From Isochrysis galbana (lineage: Eukaryota; Haptophyta; Isochrysidales; Isochrysidaceae), in contig CM030938.1 in the NCBI GenBank assembly GCA_018136815.1, positions 1,144,542 to 1,208,541 of the forward strand: a DNA stretch of 64,000 bases, in the 5' to 3' direction. This document shows, in pieces, positions 20,019 to 30,742 of the stretch (its first letter is position 1; the number at the start of each line of letters is the position of its first letter). The notes under the pieces are model-generated. The model saw only the letters and a list, made by a program, of their open reading frames with translations. It was not told the DNA's origin and did no database searches. The position numbers and the translations under genes are program-made.

Positions 20019-21191
20019 ATGGCGACGGCCCCGTCCACTCTGCCTCGGGCCCTCGCGCTCCTGGCGCTGGCGCTGGGGGATGCTGCGGCAGCTCGCAATG
20101 CCAGTAGCAGCGTCGGATTCTTGGGCCAGCCCTGTGCCTGCACCGCTTGCGAGGGCGAGGCGCGAGAGCTTCTCTCTATCTCTTCAGTGGAGCAGCCTCG
20201 CGCTCGAGAGCAGTGCGTGCAGCGCTGCGCTTCCTCAGAGCGCTGTGAGGCGGCGCAGGTGGACAACGGGCGCGGTGGGGCAGCAGCAGGCTTGACTCCC
20301 AGTTGCATCCTCTTTGGGGCCGCAAACGTCACTGGCAACGCCACAAACGTCACCGGCAACGCCACGGACGGTGCGAAGGACAGCGGAGACAGCTTGAGCA
20401 GCGCGCAGTGGCATATTGTGCATAAACCTCGGGCCTGCGCGGCAAGCCCCTGCTGTTTTGAGAAGGTTGGACAGAAAGCAGCGGCTGAGTCGTCACCAGC
20501 CCCTGCTAGCTCTGACAAAAGGAGAAACGGCCTCGGCTTTACTCCTGTCTTGATCGTCACGTGGGCCGCTCTGATGCTGGTTCTTGGCACGATTTTGGCT
20601 TGCACCGCGGAGCATCGCAGAAGCGCATCGAGGGCACGCTCGACTGTCGGCCATTCCGGCATGGGGCCGGACGACCGGAAGCGCAAGATTGAAGAGCTCC
20701 CCACCAGCACTCATAAGAGGCGGCCTCGAGGGAGCAGTTCGTTGGAGAGAAAGTCAATTACGCAGACCACGGCGACTGAGTCCGGTTCTTGTGGGCCGCT
20801 ACCAGCTGCGAGGCTTGCCATCGCGAGGGTCGAGCCTTCAACCAAATGCGCTCGTCCCGCTACCACCAAAAGGCAGGCATTGCAGGAATTGTCCGAGATC
20901 GACAGGAAGTCGCACGGTCAGTGTATAACATCAGCCCACGAGGATGTTGGACAAGGAGAAACAGTGCAGCAAGCTCGTGGAAGTCAGTGTGAGGCCACTG
21001 TTGATGAGGAAGAGGACTGCTGTGTTCTGTGCATGAGCACGTACGAAGACGGCGACGTGATTCGACATCTTCCGTGTCGCCACTTCTTCCACAGTGCATG
21101 CATTGACCCGTGGCTGGAGCGCGGCCCCAATCACACATGTCCACTTTGCAAAGCGGACCCGTTTGCCCATCCTGGTTCAACCTCTGTGTAG
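20019..21191 (+). CDS. membrane RING-H2 E3 ubiquitin ligase-like protein
   Basis: 390 residues from the ATG at 20019. In-frame sequence extends upstream, but this start gives a clean signal peptide (LPRALALLALALGDAAAA). Residues about 25-170: Cys-rich lumenal or extracellular region with several N-glycosylation sites, including a doubled NVTGNAT. Residues about 174-196: single membrane span (FTPVLIVTWAALMLVLGTIL). Then a basic, Ser-rich cytosolic stretch. Residues 335-377: C3H2C3 RING with ideal spacing (C-x2-C-x14-C-x-H-x2-H-x2-C-x12-C-x2-C), containing the DPWL segment typical of E2-binding RINGs. The layout resembles PA-TM-RING and ATL ligases that ubiquitinate membrane cargo, but the lumenal domain is not a recognisable PA domain. 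Confidence 0.85.
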   Translation: MATAPSTLPRALALLALALGDAAAARNASSSVGFLGQPCACTACEGEARELLSISSVEQPRAREQCVQRCASSERCEAAQVDNGRGGAAAGLTPSCILFGAANVTGNATNVTGNATDGAKDSGDSLSSAQWHIVHKPRACAASPCCFEKVGQKAAAESSPAPASSDKRRNGLGFTPVLIVTWAALMLVLGTILACTAEHRRSASRARSTVGHSGMGPDDRKRKIEELPTSTHKRRPRGSSSLERKSITQTTATESGSCGPLPAARLAIARVEPSTKCARPATTKRQALQELSEIDRKSHGQCITSAHEDVGQGETVQQARGSQCEATVDEEEDCCVLCMSTYEDGDVIRHLPCRHFFHSACIDPWLERGPNHTCPLCKADPFAHPGSTSV

Positions 21192-23391
21192 TGAGCATAG
21201 CTCAAAGATGCGCCTACTCTACGAGAAATGTGTGTGCAGCAGTAGGGCGCATGGTGCCTCAACGGGCCTTGGTGATGCGCACATGGCGAGACGGAACCTG
21301 GCAATGCGCGCATGGCAAGGCGCTGCTCGATCCATCGGTCACATGCCATTGTCTTCCCGGTCCGCGTCTTTGCTCTCTGCTACAAGCGAGTGACCGAGGG
21401 ATGGTTTCCATCTCGTACTTAACCGGCGCACTGGTCAATGAAATGGTAGCAAGAAAACGTCATCTTGTGTAGAGGCGGTCGACCAGTGGCTATGTTAAAG
21501 CGCGCTACACGTTCTTGGTCCAGTATTGGCCTAGCGCATCGCCGGCTTGGTATGCACCATTGGAAGAGATGTGCCGGTCGTTGAAGAAAGTCCGTCGTAG
21601 AAAGTATGTAGTATAGTCGTGAAATCTTAGCACAGGATTCGGCCTAGTTCATTGAGTCATTCATTGAACAATCATCGGACGAAAGGCGCGGGACTTCTTC
21701 CGTTCTTCCGTCCCCTTTCTGCGCCCTTGTGACTTCTACCGACCCCCCCCTTCCCTCCCGCCCGCCCCCCGCCCCGCCCCCCCACCCCTCCCTCCTGCCC
21801 CACCCCACCCCATCCCTCTTTCCCCAGCCTCCCTCCCCGCCCCTCCCAGTACAGACCCCACGCTCTCCCCACAGCTCCTTCCCTCTCCTCCCTTGCCGCT
21901 ACCATCCCTCCCCACCTCCGTGCCAGTGCGCGCGCGGAGGAGAGGATGTTGTCACTGCTCGGATATCAACTAACTAACTTTATAGTCAGTTGCCATGGAG
22001 CGCGCCGGCGCGCCTCCCCTCTCCTTCGGGCACCCCGCCGTGGGCGCCCTCCCAAAGCCCATGGAGCAGTCGCAGGAGAAGCGACCGCGTCCTCCAGCAG
22101 AGGCCGGCGCAGGTGAGCGCGACTCCCATCGCGCCACACGGCCTGTGGCCCTGGCCACATCACCAACAGCAGCCACACTGCCCCCCCCCCCCCCATGGAG
22201 GGCAGCAAGCCGGAGACCACACCCATCCCACACCAGTTCAATAAAAACTACTTGACTGTGCATGTCTCATGGCAGAGGCCTCTCTCTCACACCTTGGCAA
22301 CGGTCGCGTCGCCCCGGCGGCGTGGCCCTTATTCATGGGCACAAACCACGTACATTGACAGATTCGCACCGCCACACCAGGCTACAACAACACCCCCAAC
22401 ACAACCACAGCACACAAGAGACAAGAGATCCCCCAGGGGACTGTCAAGAAGAGCACACCTAAGCCGGCACAGCGCACATCCACGAGCCCATAGGACACAT
22501 ACTGACACTGATCGCGCCACATTCCCCCTGCTCTCTCCCAAACTGGCACGCTGCGCCGCACCTCTATCTCCATCTTCTCGCCACATATCCATCCTCTCGC
22601 TCGCGCCTCCCCACTCGGCGACCCACACCACCTGCACCGGCTGTCACCTTTAATGGCACGCTGCGCTGCACCTATGTCTCCACCATCTCGCTCGCACCAC
22701 CCCACTTAGCGACCCACACCACCTGCTCTCACATAAACAGGCACGGTGCGCCGCACCTCTGTCTCCTTGCTCTCGCTCGCACCACCCCACTCGGCGCCCC
22801 CACCTAACACGCTGCGCCGCACCTCTTACTCCACCATACCATCTCGCACCCAAGCTCGGTTGCCGCCAACCGCCAACCCGTCCCGTACATTTTTCGCAAG
22901 TTTCTTGGGCCCCCAGTGGATCACTGTACTAACTTGCCCTGTTCCTCTATTCATCTGGACAATCTACAATGTAATATGTTTATGGTCTACAACGTACTGG
23001 TTTTATGATCTCCGGCCGAGGCTCGTTGCAAGGCCCGCTTCGCGTCCAAGTGCAATTGCAAGTGCGCACGCGGCGCGGCGTGCGTCTAACGACTGACAAA
23101 AGCTTCCAGCAGACGCACGCACGGCGCCCCCCCGCGGGTGATCTTGCTCCAGGTGCGCCGGCATGTATCTGACGAAAGCTTCCAGGGTGTGTAAAAACTT
23201 TTGTACGATGGGCTTGCAAAATACAATCATGATGTAACTCAAATTCGGTCAAATTTCAATAAAATCAAAAGTATGAATAAACTGCTTAATTATCTAGTCC
23301 TCTTTCGACGGAACGCAACCTCATCCGACATTTGTGAAGATGAGTGGCCCGTGCGCAAGCAGTGTCGTTATGGATGGTCCTGAACGTGAGT
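21192..23391. other. intergenic with C-rich tracts and a tandem repeat
   Basis: Region between two convergent genes. 21740-21900 is C-rich. At 21995 an ATG opens MERAGAPPLSF after a TCAGTTGCC leader and resembles the LINE ORF1 starts elsewhere in the window; it is open only to 22255. 22545-22850 holds imperfect ~100-base repeats. No host gene supported. Confidence 0.5.
22545..22850. repeat. imperfect ~100-base tandem repeat, about 4 copies
   Basis: The block starting GCACGCTGCGCCGCACCTCT recurs at about 22546, 22654, 22741 and 22809, each followed by TCTCC and a CTCGC-rich segment and CCCACACCACCTGC. Copies diverge and shorten to the right. Confidence 0.6.
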
Positions 23392-26300
23392 TTAAGCGCC
23401 CGAAGAAGAGGAGAGGGGAGGGAGGGAGGATGGCTGCAGGTGACGGCCATCAGCTTCGCTGGGTGCATCTCTGCGTGCGACATAGAATGCGACGGCTCGC
23501 CACGAGCGCACGTGCCCTGTGTTGGCCGCAAGCGCGCGCATCGAGCCCGCGGGCAACACGATGCTATCCTCCGCCAGCTCACTCAGCATTTTGAACCATG
23601 GCGCTCGCGTCCAGTGGGGAGCGACGACGACGGCGGAGGCTGCAGGGGTGGCGCGGAGCTTGTCTGCAACGGCGACGAGTAGGTTGACCGGCGCGTGAGC
23701 TAGCAGGTGCTCTCCCGCCCACTCCTGCGCAAAGGCGTCGACCGCCGCAGCGCCGACCGAAGGCTGCGATGACCAAAAGCGCGGCAGCTGCGCGGTGGCG
23801 CCTGAGGCGAAGGCGTCGACCGTGAAGGTACCAAAGGCCTTCTGCAGCTGCGCAAGGGAGGCGGGCGATAGCATGTAGTCGCCTCGCTCCATGATCTCGT
23901 CAGCACGCGAGGAGTCGTCCACAACGTCCGTGAGAACGATGCCCTCCTCGCGCAGGCGTGCGCGGAGAGCGTCGCAGGCGCCAAAGAGCCGCCTCTCAAA
24001 GGTGGGCGAGGCGGGCGCGCCCTGCTCGTCGACCGGCGCGCCCGCGACGGACGAGCGGATCTCGGCCACAAAGTCGCTGACTGCCCGCCGGAGCCGTGCC
24101 TCCGACGCGCCGTCTTCCTTGGCATCCTGCTCCTCGTCGTCGGCCTCCTCATCCTCCTCGCCGTACGCCGAGTCGGCTCGCGCCTCCACCTCCCGCGGCG
24201 CGAGCTCCTCGCCGCCGCTGGCGGCGCTTTCCTTGCACTGGTTCAGTACGGCGGCAAGCGCCTCGGCAGCGCGCGCGATGTGCGCCACGCAGTCGGCGGG
24301 CGGGGAGTGCGCTTCAACAGACGGCGTGCCCGAACGTCGCTGCTTGAGCTCTAGAAGCGCGGAGCGCACCGTATCGCGGCACGCGCATGCGGGCGCCACA
24401 AGCGGCGATGAGCAGGGGGACTTCATGCGGGCGGGTGCTGCTTCGGCATCGCACGCGTCCTGCTGGATGGCGTGCTGCAGCTGCTGTGCCTCGGCGCCTA
24501 GCTCCGCTGCAGCAGCGGTGTCGCCGTCTTCGCGTGCGCTCGTGCGCTGCCAGCGGACCGCTTGCAATAGCTGGGCGAGCGCGCGCGCGGCGGGTGGCGA
24601 GGCCGAGCCAATCAGCCGGACAACGGCCTGCAACGGCGGCCCGCCGGCATCGGCGCCATCAGCCAAGATGAGCCGCTCGAGCATGGCCCGCTGGCTCGCA
24701 AAGTGCTCGCGCGCCCCAGCGAGACAGCCACGTGCGCGCTCCGCCTCGCCCAGCTTGCCAAGGTTGAGCGCGATCTCAGCGTGGTCGCCGCCCGCGTAGA
24801 TCTGCCGGCGCATCGCGAGTGCCTCGTGCAGGAAACTCGGCGCTTCGGCGGGCGGCGCAAGGTTGGCGAGCTGCGAGAGGACAGCCGCAACGTTGACGTG
24901 CGGCACGCCCTCACCGTAGGCACGCCGGTGCAGTGTGAGCGCGTCCTGCAGGTGAGCGAGGGCGGCCGTGCGGTCGCCGCGCCGCTCGGCGACGCGTGCG
25001 AGCTGCTGCAGTGTGGCTGCACGGCCACCGAGGCCGACGCTGCCCTTGTCCTCAAGCGCGAGCGCTTCGCGCAGGAGCGCCTCGGCCTCCTCGAGTCGCG
25101 CCGGCCGCGAAGAGAGTGCGGCGACGGCTAGTTGGTGCAGCGTCGCCGCCTCGCCGCGTGAGGGCGTGCCCAGAGTGCCACGCAGCGCGCGCTGAGCGTC
25201 GAGCGAGCGGCGGAGTAGCGAGGCGGCTTTGCCCCAGTCGGCGCGGCGCAGCGCGACGATGCCAAGCTCGTGGAGCGTGGCGGCGCCGCCAGCCGCGTCG
25301 CCCGCGCCGCGGCGCAGGGCGAGCGCGCGCTGCAGCTGCGCCTCCGCCTCGCCGAGCGCGCCGCGGTAGCGTGCCACCTTGCCGGCCGTGTGCAGTGCGG
25401 CGGCGCGGCAGGCGGCGAGCCGGCCATCGCCGTCTTCGGTTGCGGCGGAGGCACGTGCGGCCCGGCCGGCGGGTGTGGGAAGCTCGTGCTCGAGGATGTG
25501 CAGCGCCGCCTCAAGAGCCTCGCGTGCACGCTCGAATTGCGAGAGCGCCATCGACATGCACAGCGCACCCTGCGTGAGCAACGTCGAGACGCGCACCTGC
25601 AGCTCGCACAGCAATGCAGCTGTCTCAGCGCCCCCCTCGGGCTGCACGGCCGCGCTGTCGAGCAGCTCCCGCGCGTGACGGCCGACCGACTGAATGTGTT
25701 CGATGGCATCCGTCGCCGAGCGCCAGCTGCTCGCGTCGGAGGCATCGAAGTCCCAGGTGTACTCGACGGCCCACGCGCAAATGCCGAGCGCGTGCGCCGC
25801 CTCGCCCCACGTCATCCGGCCGCGGAGTGAGCGGCCGAGCAGCCGGTGCACCGAACCAGTGCGCTGTCGCACAGCGAGCAGACAGAACTTTTTGAGCAGG
25901 AGCCACGCTTGGTCGGCACACCCCTCTACGGCATCGTCGAGCGCCGCCTCGTGCGCCGCCGCGGGGCCGGAGGTGCCGCCCGCGCTGCGTGCATTGCACA
26001 ACAGCGGGTGCTTGCCGCCCGCTGCAACCGGTGTGCCCGTACAGGCGGCGGGAGTGGCAGAGGTGGCGGGCGTAGCAACCGGAAGACGTGCGGTCATGCT
26101 GGCGGCCACTGCCACTGCCGAGGCCACAACCGCCACAATGGCCGCGCGTCTCGCACCATACACTGCCCTGGCGGCCGCGGTGGCCGCCACTGCCATGCCA
26201 CTTCCAGCTCCTACTAGTGCCATTCGTCGCCACTCGCGCTCGGCAGGGTGGACGGAGGTGTGTTTCGCCACCTCGCGCTCGTTGGCGCACGCGGACGCAG

Positions 26301-28137
26301 CATGCCGGGCACCGGCGTCGTGCGCGCTGTCGGCAGTGGCGAGGCCGCGTACCACGCCGCAAACCAAACGCTTCGAGATGTCATCGCTCGATGCAAAGGC
26401 GAGCACGTCGAGGACAGCGCGCGCCGAGACACGGCGTGCAGCGGCCGCCTGGCCGAGCAGCGTGCGCGCAGCTGCAGAGCCGGTGACAGCACCTGCAGGC
26501 GGCGGCGCCGAAGCCTCTTGCGCTGCACTCTGCGCCTCCAGCTGCGAGAGAGAGAGCTCGAAGCTTTCGGCGACGCCACGAGCGTAGCCCTGGAGCAGCG
26601 CCGAGCGGGAGGCACCGCCGGGCGCGACAGGTGGCGCGGCGCTCGATTGGCGTTCGAGCTTGCGCAAGTAGCCAGCGCAGCTGACGTCACACGCGCGCAT
26701 GTAGGCGGCGGCGAGCGCGAGCGCGAGCGGCAGGTGACCGAGCTTCTCGGCGACGGCGACGCCCGCAGAACGCTCGCCGTCGTCTGCCGGCTCATCGACG
26801 CCCAAGTGGTCGCCACCCGCACAGCGGAGCAGGCGGAGCGAGCCGGCCGGCGACAGGCAGCTGAGTGCAAAGACGGGCGCGCCGTCGGGCGGCTGCAGGT
26901 CGCGCGAGGTGACGAGTACGTGGCCGAGGCCGTGCGCCCCGCGCGGGAGGTGCAAACCGAGCAGCGCGCGCTCGTTCAGGTTATCGAAGACAAGCAGCCA
27001 CGCGCAGCGTGTGCGGTAGAGGCGCGAGCGCACCTCGGCCACAATCTCGTCCGAGCGCAGCCCTTGGACACCGATGCCGCAGTCGAGCGCGAGCGAGCGC
27101 AGGTCGGCGGCCAGCGCTTCGGACGATTCGGCCCGCAGCCACACAACGAGCCCATAGCCGACAGCCGCACCCGATCTGCCCGCTCCTCGCGCGCCGCCGG
27201 CGGCCGCGGCGTGCGCGGCGCCCGGATCAGCCAACGAGTACTGGCGGTAACAGAACTCGATGGCCAGCTGCGTCTTACCCACGCCGCCCATCCCGACCAG
27301 GTCAAGCGTGCGTACGCCGCCGCCTCCGTCCGCAGGCGCGGCTGCGAGCGCGGCCGCGAGGCGCTCCAGCTCATCCTCGCGCCCCGTAAAGTGCGGGTTG
27401 CGCGGCGGCACGCCCCATAGGCCACGGAGAGAAGCTGACCAATGGCCCGAGAACTCCTCCGGGTGACGCCGCTCCTCGAAGCGCGTGATGGCGCTCTCCG
27501 CCTTTAGCACCTCGTCGATTTCGGCGTGCCGCGGGCGATGCAGCCACGGACGGCGCGACATGGGCGCGTCATTGAGCCAGTACACGGACCAGCCGGCCGT
27601 GCTGCGCACCATCTCAAGAGCGAGAGGTCTCCCGCCAGCGTCGAGGCAGCCGGCGAGCACGACGTCGAGGTAGGTCTGGCAGATGGGGTGCTCCTCGCTC
27701 GGCGGCTGCGGATCGACGGGCACGTACACCCAGAAGCGGTGCTCGCACTGTGTTCCCTCCTGTCTCTCCTGCTCTCTCTCGAGCGCCTCTCGCACTTCGC
27801 GTGCGGCAGGCCTACACGCAAGAGGATGAAGCGAGAGGGTGCTTGGGTGGATCTGCAGCCTGTAATATCCTGCCTCTCTTTGATCAAATCTCTCCAGAGC
27901 GCCTGGTGTCCTTCCAGCCTCGAAGAGAACACCGCAGACTGCGTGGGAAGAAGGGTGGGAGACTCTACGCAGACCTAGGGCTGTGAAACCTGAGGGAGCA
28001 CGGAAATTCCACTCTCTGGCGAGGAGGGAGAGGGGGGAGAGGAGGGCGAGGGAGCATGGGGAGGTGTGGCCGAGCGTCGCGCAGCGGGAGGAGTCCTCGA
28101 TGATTGAGCCGTACCCGAAGATCCATTCGCGAGGCAT
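23392..28137 (-). CDS. GGCT-like / NB-ARC / TPR protein with retroelement-derived C-terminus
   Basis: 1581 residues from the ATG at 28137 ([12 protein letters not shown]); the in-frame sequence upstream is only translated (CT)n. Residues 1-205: gamma-glutamylcyclotransferase-like (AIG2/ChaC superfamily) fold with the FGYGS motif and the catalytic-type Glu in [10 protein letters not shown], then [15 protein letters not shown]. Residues 250-480: NB-ARC, with P-loop GMGGVGKT (282-289), Walker B WLLVFDNL (380-387), VTSRD (about 410) and GHLPLAL (about 467). Residues about 638-680: hydrophobic Ala/Val-rich stretch, possibly a membrane segment. Residues about 845-1150: TPR-like helical repeats. Residues about 1400-1520: RNase H-like module of retroelement origin. 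NB-ARC with TPRs is the standard plan of STAND signal-transducing ATPases (NLR-like), in which an N-terminal effector is switched on by ligand sensing at the repeats. No intron is evident. Confidence 0.8.
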   Translation of the reverse strand: MPREWIFGYGSIIEDSSRCATLGHTSPCSLALLSPLSLLAREWNFRAPSGFTALGLRRVSHPSSHAVCGVLFEAGRTPGALERFDQREAGYYRLQIHPSTLSLHPLACRPAAREVREALEREQERQEGTQCEHRFWVYVPVDPQPPSEEHPICQTYLDVVLAGCLDAGGRPLALEMVRSTAGWSVYWLNDAPMSRRPWLHRPRHAEIDEVLKAESAITRFEERRHPEEFSGHWSASLRGLWGVPPRNPHFTGREDELERLAAALAAAPADGGGGVRTLDLVGMGGVGKTQLAIEFCYRQYSLADPGAAHAAAAGGARGAGRSGAAVGYGLVVWLRAESSEALAADLRSLALDCGIGVQGLRSDEIVAEVRSRLYRTRCAWLLVFDNLNERALLGLHLPRGAHGLGHVLVTSRDLQPPDGAPVFALSCLSPAGSLRLLRCAGGDHLGVDEPADDGERSAGVAVAEKLGHLPLALALAAAYMRACDVSCAGYLRKLERQSSAAPPVAPGGASRSALLQGYARGVAESFELSLSQLEAQSAAQEASAPPPAGAVTGSAAARTLLGQAAAARRVSARAVLDVLAFASSDDISKRLVCGVVRGLATADSAHDAGARHAASACANEREVAKHTSVHPAEREWRRMALVGAGSGMAVAATAAARAVYGARRAAIVAVVASAVAVAASMTARLPVATPATSATPAACTGTPVAAGGKHPLLCNARSAGGTSGPAAAHEAALDDAVEGCADQAWLLLKKFCLLAVRQRTGSVHRLLGRSLRGRMTWGEAAHALGICAWAVEYTWDFDASDASSWRSATDAIEHIQSVGRHARELLDSAAVQPEGGAETAALLCELQVRVSTLLTQGALCMSMALSQFERAREALEAALHILEHELPTPAGRAARASAATEDGDGRLAACRAAALHTAGKVARYRGALGEAEAQLQRALALRRGAGDAAGGAATLHELGIVALRRADWGKAASLLRRSLDAQRALRGTLGTPSRGEAATLHQLAVAALSSRPARLEEAEALLREALALEDKGSVGLGGRAATLQQLARVAERRGDRTAALAHLQDALTLHRRAYGEGVPHVNVAAVLSQLANLAPPAEAPSFLHEALAMRRQIYAGGDHAEIALNLGKLGEAERARGCLAGAREHFASQRAMLERLILADGADAGGPPLQAVVRLIGSASPPAARALAQLLQAVRWQRTSAREDGDTAAAAELGAEAQQLQHAIQQDACDAEAAPARMKSPCSSPLVAPACACRDTVRSALLELKQRRSGTPSVEAHSPPADCVAHIARAAEALAAVLNQCKESAASGGEELAPREVEARADSAYGEEDEEADDEEQDAKEDGASEARLRRAVSDFVAEIRSSVAGAPVDEQGAPASPTFERRLFGACDALRARLREEGIVLTDVVDDSSRADEIMERGDYMLSPASLAQLQKAFGTFTVDAFASGATAQLPRFWSSQPSVGAAAVDAFAQEWAGEHLLAHAPVNLLVAVADKLRATPAASAVVVAPHWTRAPWFKMLSELAEDSIVLPAGSMRALAANTGHVRSWRAVAFYVARRDAPSEADGRHLQPSSLPPLSSSSGA
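23590..23930 (-). other. retroelement RNase H-like module fused to the host gene
   Basis: [30 protein letters not shown] and [15 protein letters not shown] match the VDLFAS...LPRF / DAFxxDW / VVPxWxxxPW pattern of the segment after RT in DIRS-like retroelements. It is a captured fossil within an uninterrupted host frame. Confidence 0.65.
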
Positions 28138-28470
<333 letters not shown>

Positions 28471-29141
28471 TCACGGAAGGACACGTGTTATTTTTGTAGA
28501 GAGCTCCACGTCGTAGGCCGTCCCTCTAACTTTCTACGCTCTAGCTCTTACTTTCTAATGAGGAAAGAGCACCGAGGTTGAAAGTTCATTAGCAGGTATC
28601 TTGAAGAAGTTTTATTTTCTTTCATTAGTACAAGTACTACCAAGCACCACACTTCTCTCTTCTCTCTCCTCAATTCTTGGCAGTTAGTGTGGTGGTCATA
28701 CAGGATGCCGGGAGCTAGGAGCTATATAGGAGCTAGGAGCAGCTTGTTCCTTGTGCTTGTGCTTGTGCTTGCGACTTGCGAGCCAGAAGCCAGAGCCAGA
28801 GCTAGAGCTCGCGAAGAAGCTCCTCTTGCCTCTTATCCTCGTAACCCTATCTCCTTTCTCCCCTGAAGAGGAGAAGCTCTCCCTGCTTCCCTCTCTTTGG
28901 TGTGTGTGTGTGGGGGGGGGGGGGTTAGTCGACGGCCTTTAAAAAAAATTGGTCTTCCTAGCTTGGGCAAAGCCCCGTTTTCCCGCCATTTTGCTTCTTT
29001 TTGCTGGGCCTCTGACCCGAGGAAGCGGGAGGGGGCCGTGCCCCGAGGTGGGCCTCCTGCTCTCGCTGTCAAGCCAATAGTCCTCGAAGGCCGGCAGTAC
29101 GACGCAGCCAGCCGCGCACACGAGCTACCTCGTCGTGCCCG
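28471..29141. other. intergenic, no gene seen
   Basis: Contains small direct repeats (GTGCTTGTGCTTGTGCTT near 28753) and a G run (28911-28924). No supported gene. Confidence 0.4.
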
Positions 29142-29768
29142 ATGCTCCTAATGGCACGTGCTCAGCTCCACCATGAGATCAAGCTGACCGGCGCTGTGCT
29201 GCACGCATGGCACGCGCTTGTGCTTCAAAAGAGGCAGCGCAGCGCGAGGAGCCACGCACTCTCGTCGCTGCCACAGCAGAAGAGCATAGACAGTGCTTCG
29301 CGAGATGTTTGTTTTGTCAGCAGGGTCACGAGTAGCGGCGTGCTGGAGCGTCAGCTCTTGACTGCAGAGCAGTTGTGGCGATCTTCCAGCCTTGCAAAGG
29401 CAATCTGGCGCTGGCGCACGATTGGTTCCGGCGGCTTCTCGTTCGGTATGAATGCGCTCATGCAGGATGCCGCCTGTCGCCTTGCCGCTGCGAGAGGCAC
29501 ATTCGGTACGGCGGAGCGGGGCGAGGAGGGTGCACGTGCGACACTCTTCTGGACTAAGAGTTCTGTCCCACAAGACTATTTACTTTCTGAGGGAACATCA
29601 ATGAAAGGCCAAATCGATGAGACGTCCGCTCATCGAATATTGAGGGCTGGGGCGAGCTTCAGAGAACAAGCGCACGAAGGAGGAGCGAGGAGTGGGCGAG
29701 AAAGCAAGGAGAGAGCGAGTGACATGGCCCGCCGCGCCCATTGCGCCACCATGGCAAGGGCCATGTGA
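29142..29768 (+). CDS. hypothetical ORF with Trp-containing helical motifs
   Basis: 208 codons, MLLMARAQLHHEIKLTG. Two segments (AVLHAWHALVLQKRQR and SLAKAIWRWRTIGSGG) recall the spaced Trp helices of Sfi1-like and other myosin/centrin-binding repeat proteins. There are only two of them and no other support. An overlapping 141-codon ORF exists on the other strand. It could be a gene fragment or non-coding. Confidence 0.25.
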   Translation: MLLMARAQLHHEIKLTGAVLHAWHALVLQKRQRSARSHALSSLPQQKSIDSASRDVCFVSRVTSSGVLERQLLTAEQLWRSSSLAKAIWRWRTIGSGGFSFGMNALMQDAACRLAAARGTFGTAERGEEGARATLFWTKSSVPQDYLLSEGTSMKGQIDETSAHRILRAGASFREQAHEGGARSGRESKERASDMARRAHCATMARAM

Positions 29769-30469
29769 CGCTCGATATGTATCATGTAGATTTAGGCTAG
29801 TCTCGAGAGGGGTGTCTTCTCCTCGTCCATTGTGCTCTGGGTGCACAGTCCATTCCAGAGGCACCTCAGGTGCTATCGGCGGTGGCTGGAAAACTATGCC
29901 TTTGAAACGGTAGAGGCATGGAGCACATGTCGACCTCCCCTCTCTTTGACACTGCTCTCATAGGCGGGAATCTCATGTCTATTTTTTTGGCCCACACCCC
30001 TGCAAATCGGGTATAGTTTACAAAGACTTGAACCTGCAAGCTATAGATGCCCAAGCGCGGGCGGCGGGAGAGCTAGGCAGGACAAATATTTTAAAATATT
30101 ACAAAAAGGCATCGGAAGATTCTGGGTTGACACCTACTACGGTCTAGGTTCAGGTTCTAGGTACATGTACCTGTTGTTTGTGGTATGCCGGGGCGTGCGC
30201 GTGCGCGTGCTTGTTGTTTCGTGCTTGGTGCTCGGGGGTTGGGTGTTGGTCTTTGCGTTTTGTGCGTGTGTCGTGCTTTCTAGTCTTGCGTCTTTCATTT
30301 GTGTCCCGCTTTGGATTTCTCGACGATGTGAGCATCCCCTACCTAGCTTTGTGGAGTTTGGTGGCTATCTAAGCGGTTACGACGTGCGATCTCAGGCTTG
30401 GTTTTTCTTTTTAAGGCAAATACCCCCATAAATCATACTAGTACTTGAATAAACCTTCTGTAATTTCTT
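29769..30469. other. intergenic, no gene seen
   Basis: AT-richer stretch with no repeat or gene I can support. A CGTGCGCGTGCGCGTGC patch lies near 30194. Confidence 0.4.
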
Positions 30470-30660
30470 TTTAATATTCTTACCGCACTCGCGGCTCGCG
30501 GCGAATGGAACCACTACCTACTATACGTAGCAAGTAGCATACTTTATACTTTCTACACCCCCATATATCCCCCCGGCCCTTCTCCCCCAATCATGCGGCT
30601 CCCCCTGTACACTACTAGGGGAATTGGAGTGAAGGGCTAAGATATGGTCCGGTACCAAAC
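30470..30660 (-). repeat. 3' fragment of the retroposon family seen at 49.4-50.2 kb
   Basis: On the minus strand it ends in a CGCGAGTGCGG hairpin region followed by TAAGAATATTAAAAAG, as in the copies at 45.0 and 49.5 kb. It is truncated at its 5' side near 30660. Confidence 0.7.
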
Positions 30661-30742
30661 CTACTTTTATAAGTGGAGGTCAATGGGGGCCTCGCGCCCC
30701 CCTCACACCATCGCGGACAGCTGTTGTATTCCTGCCCATCTG

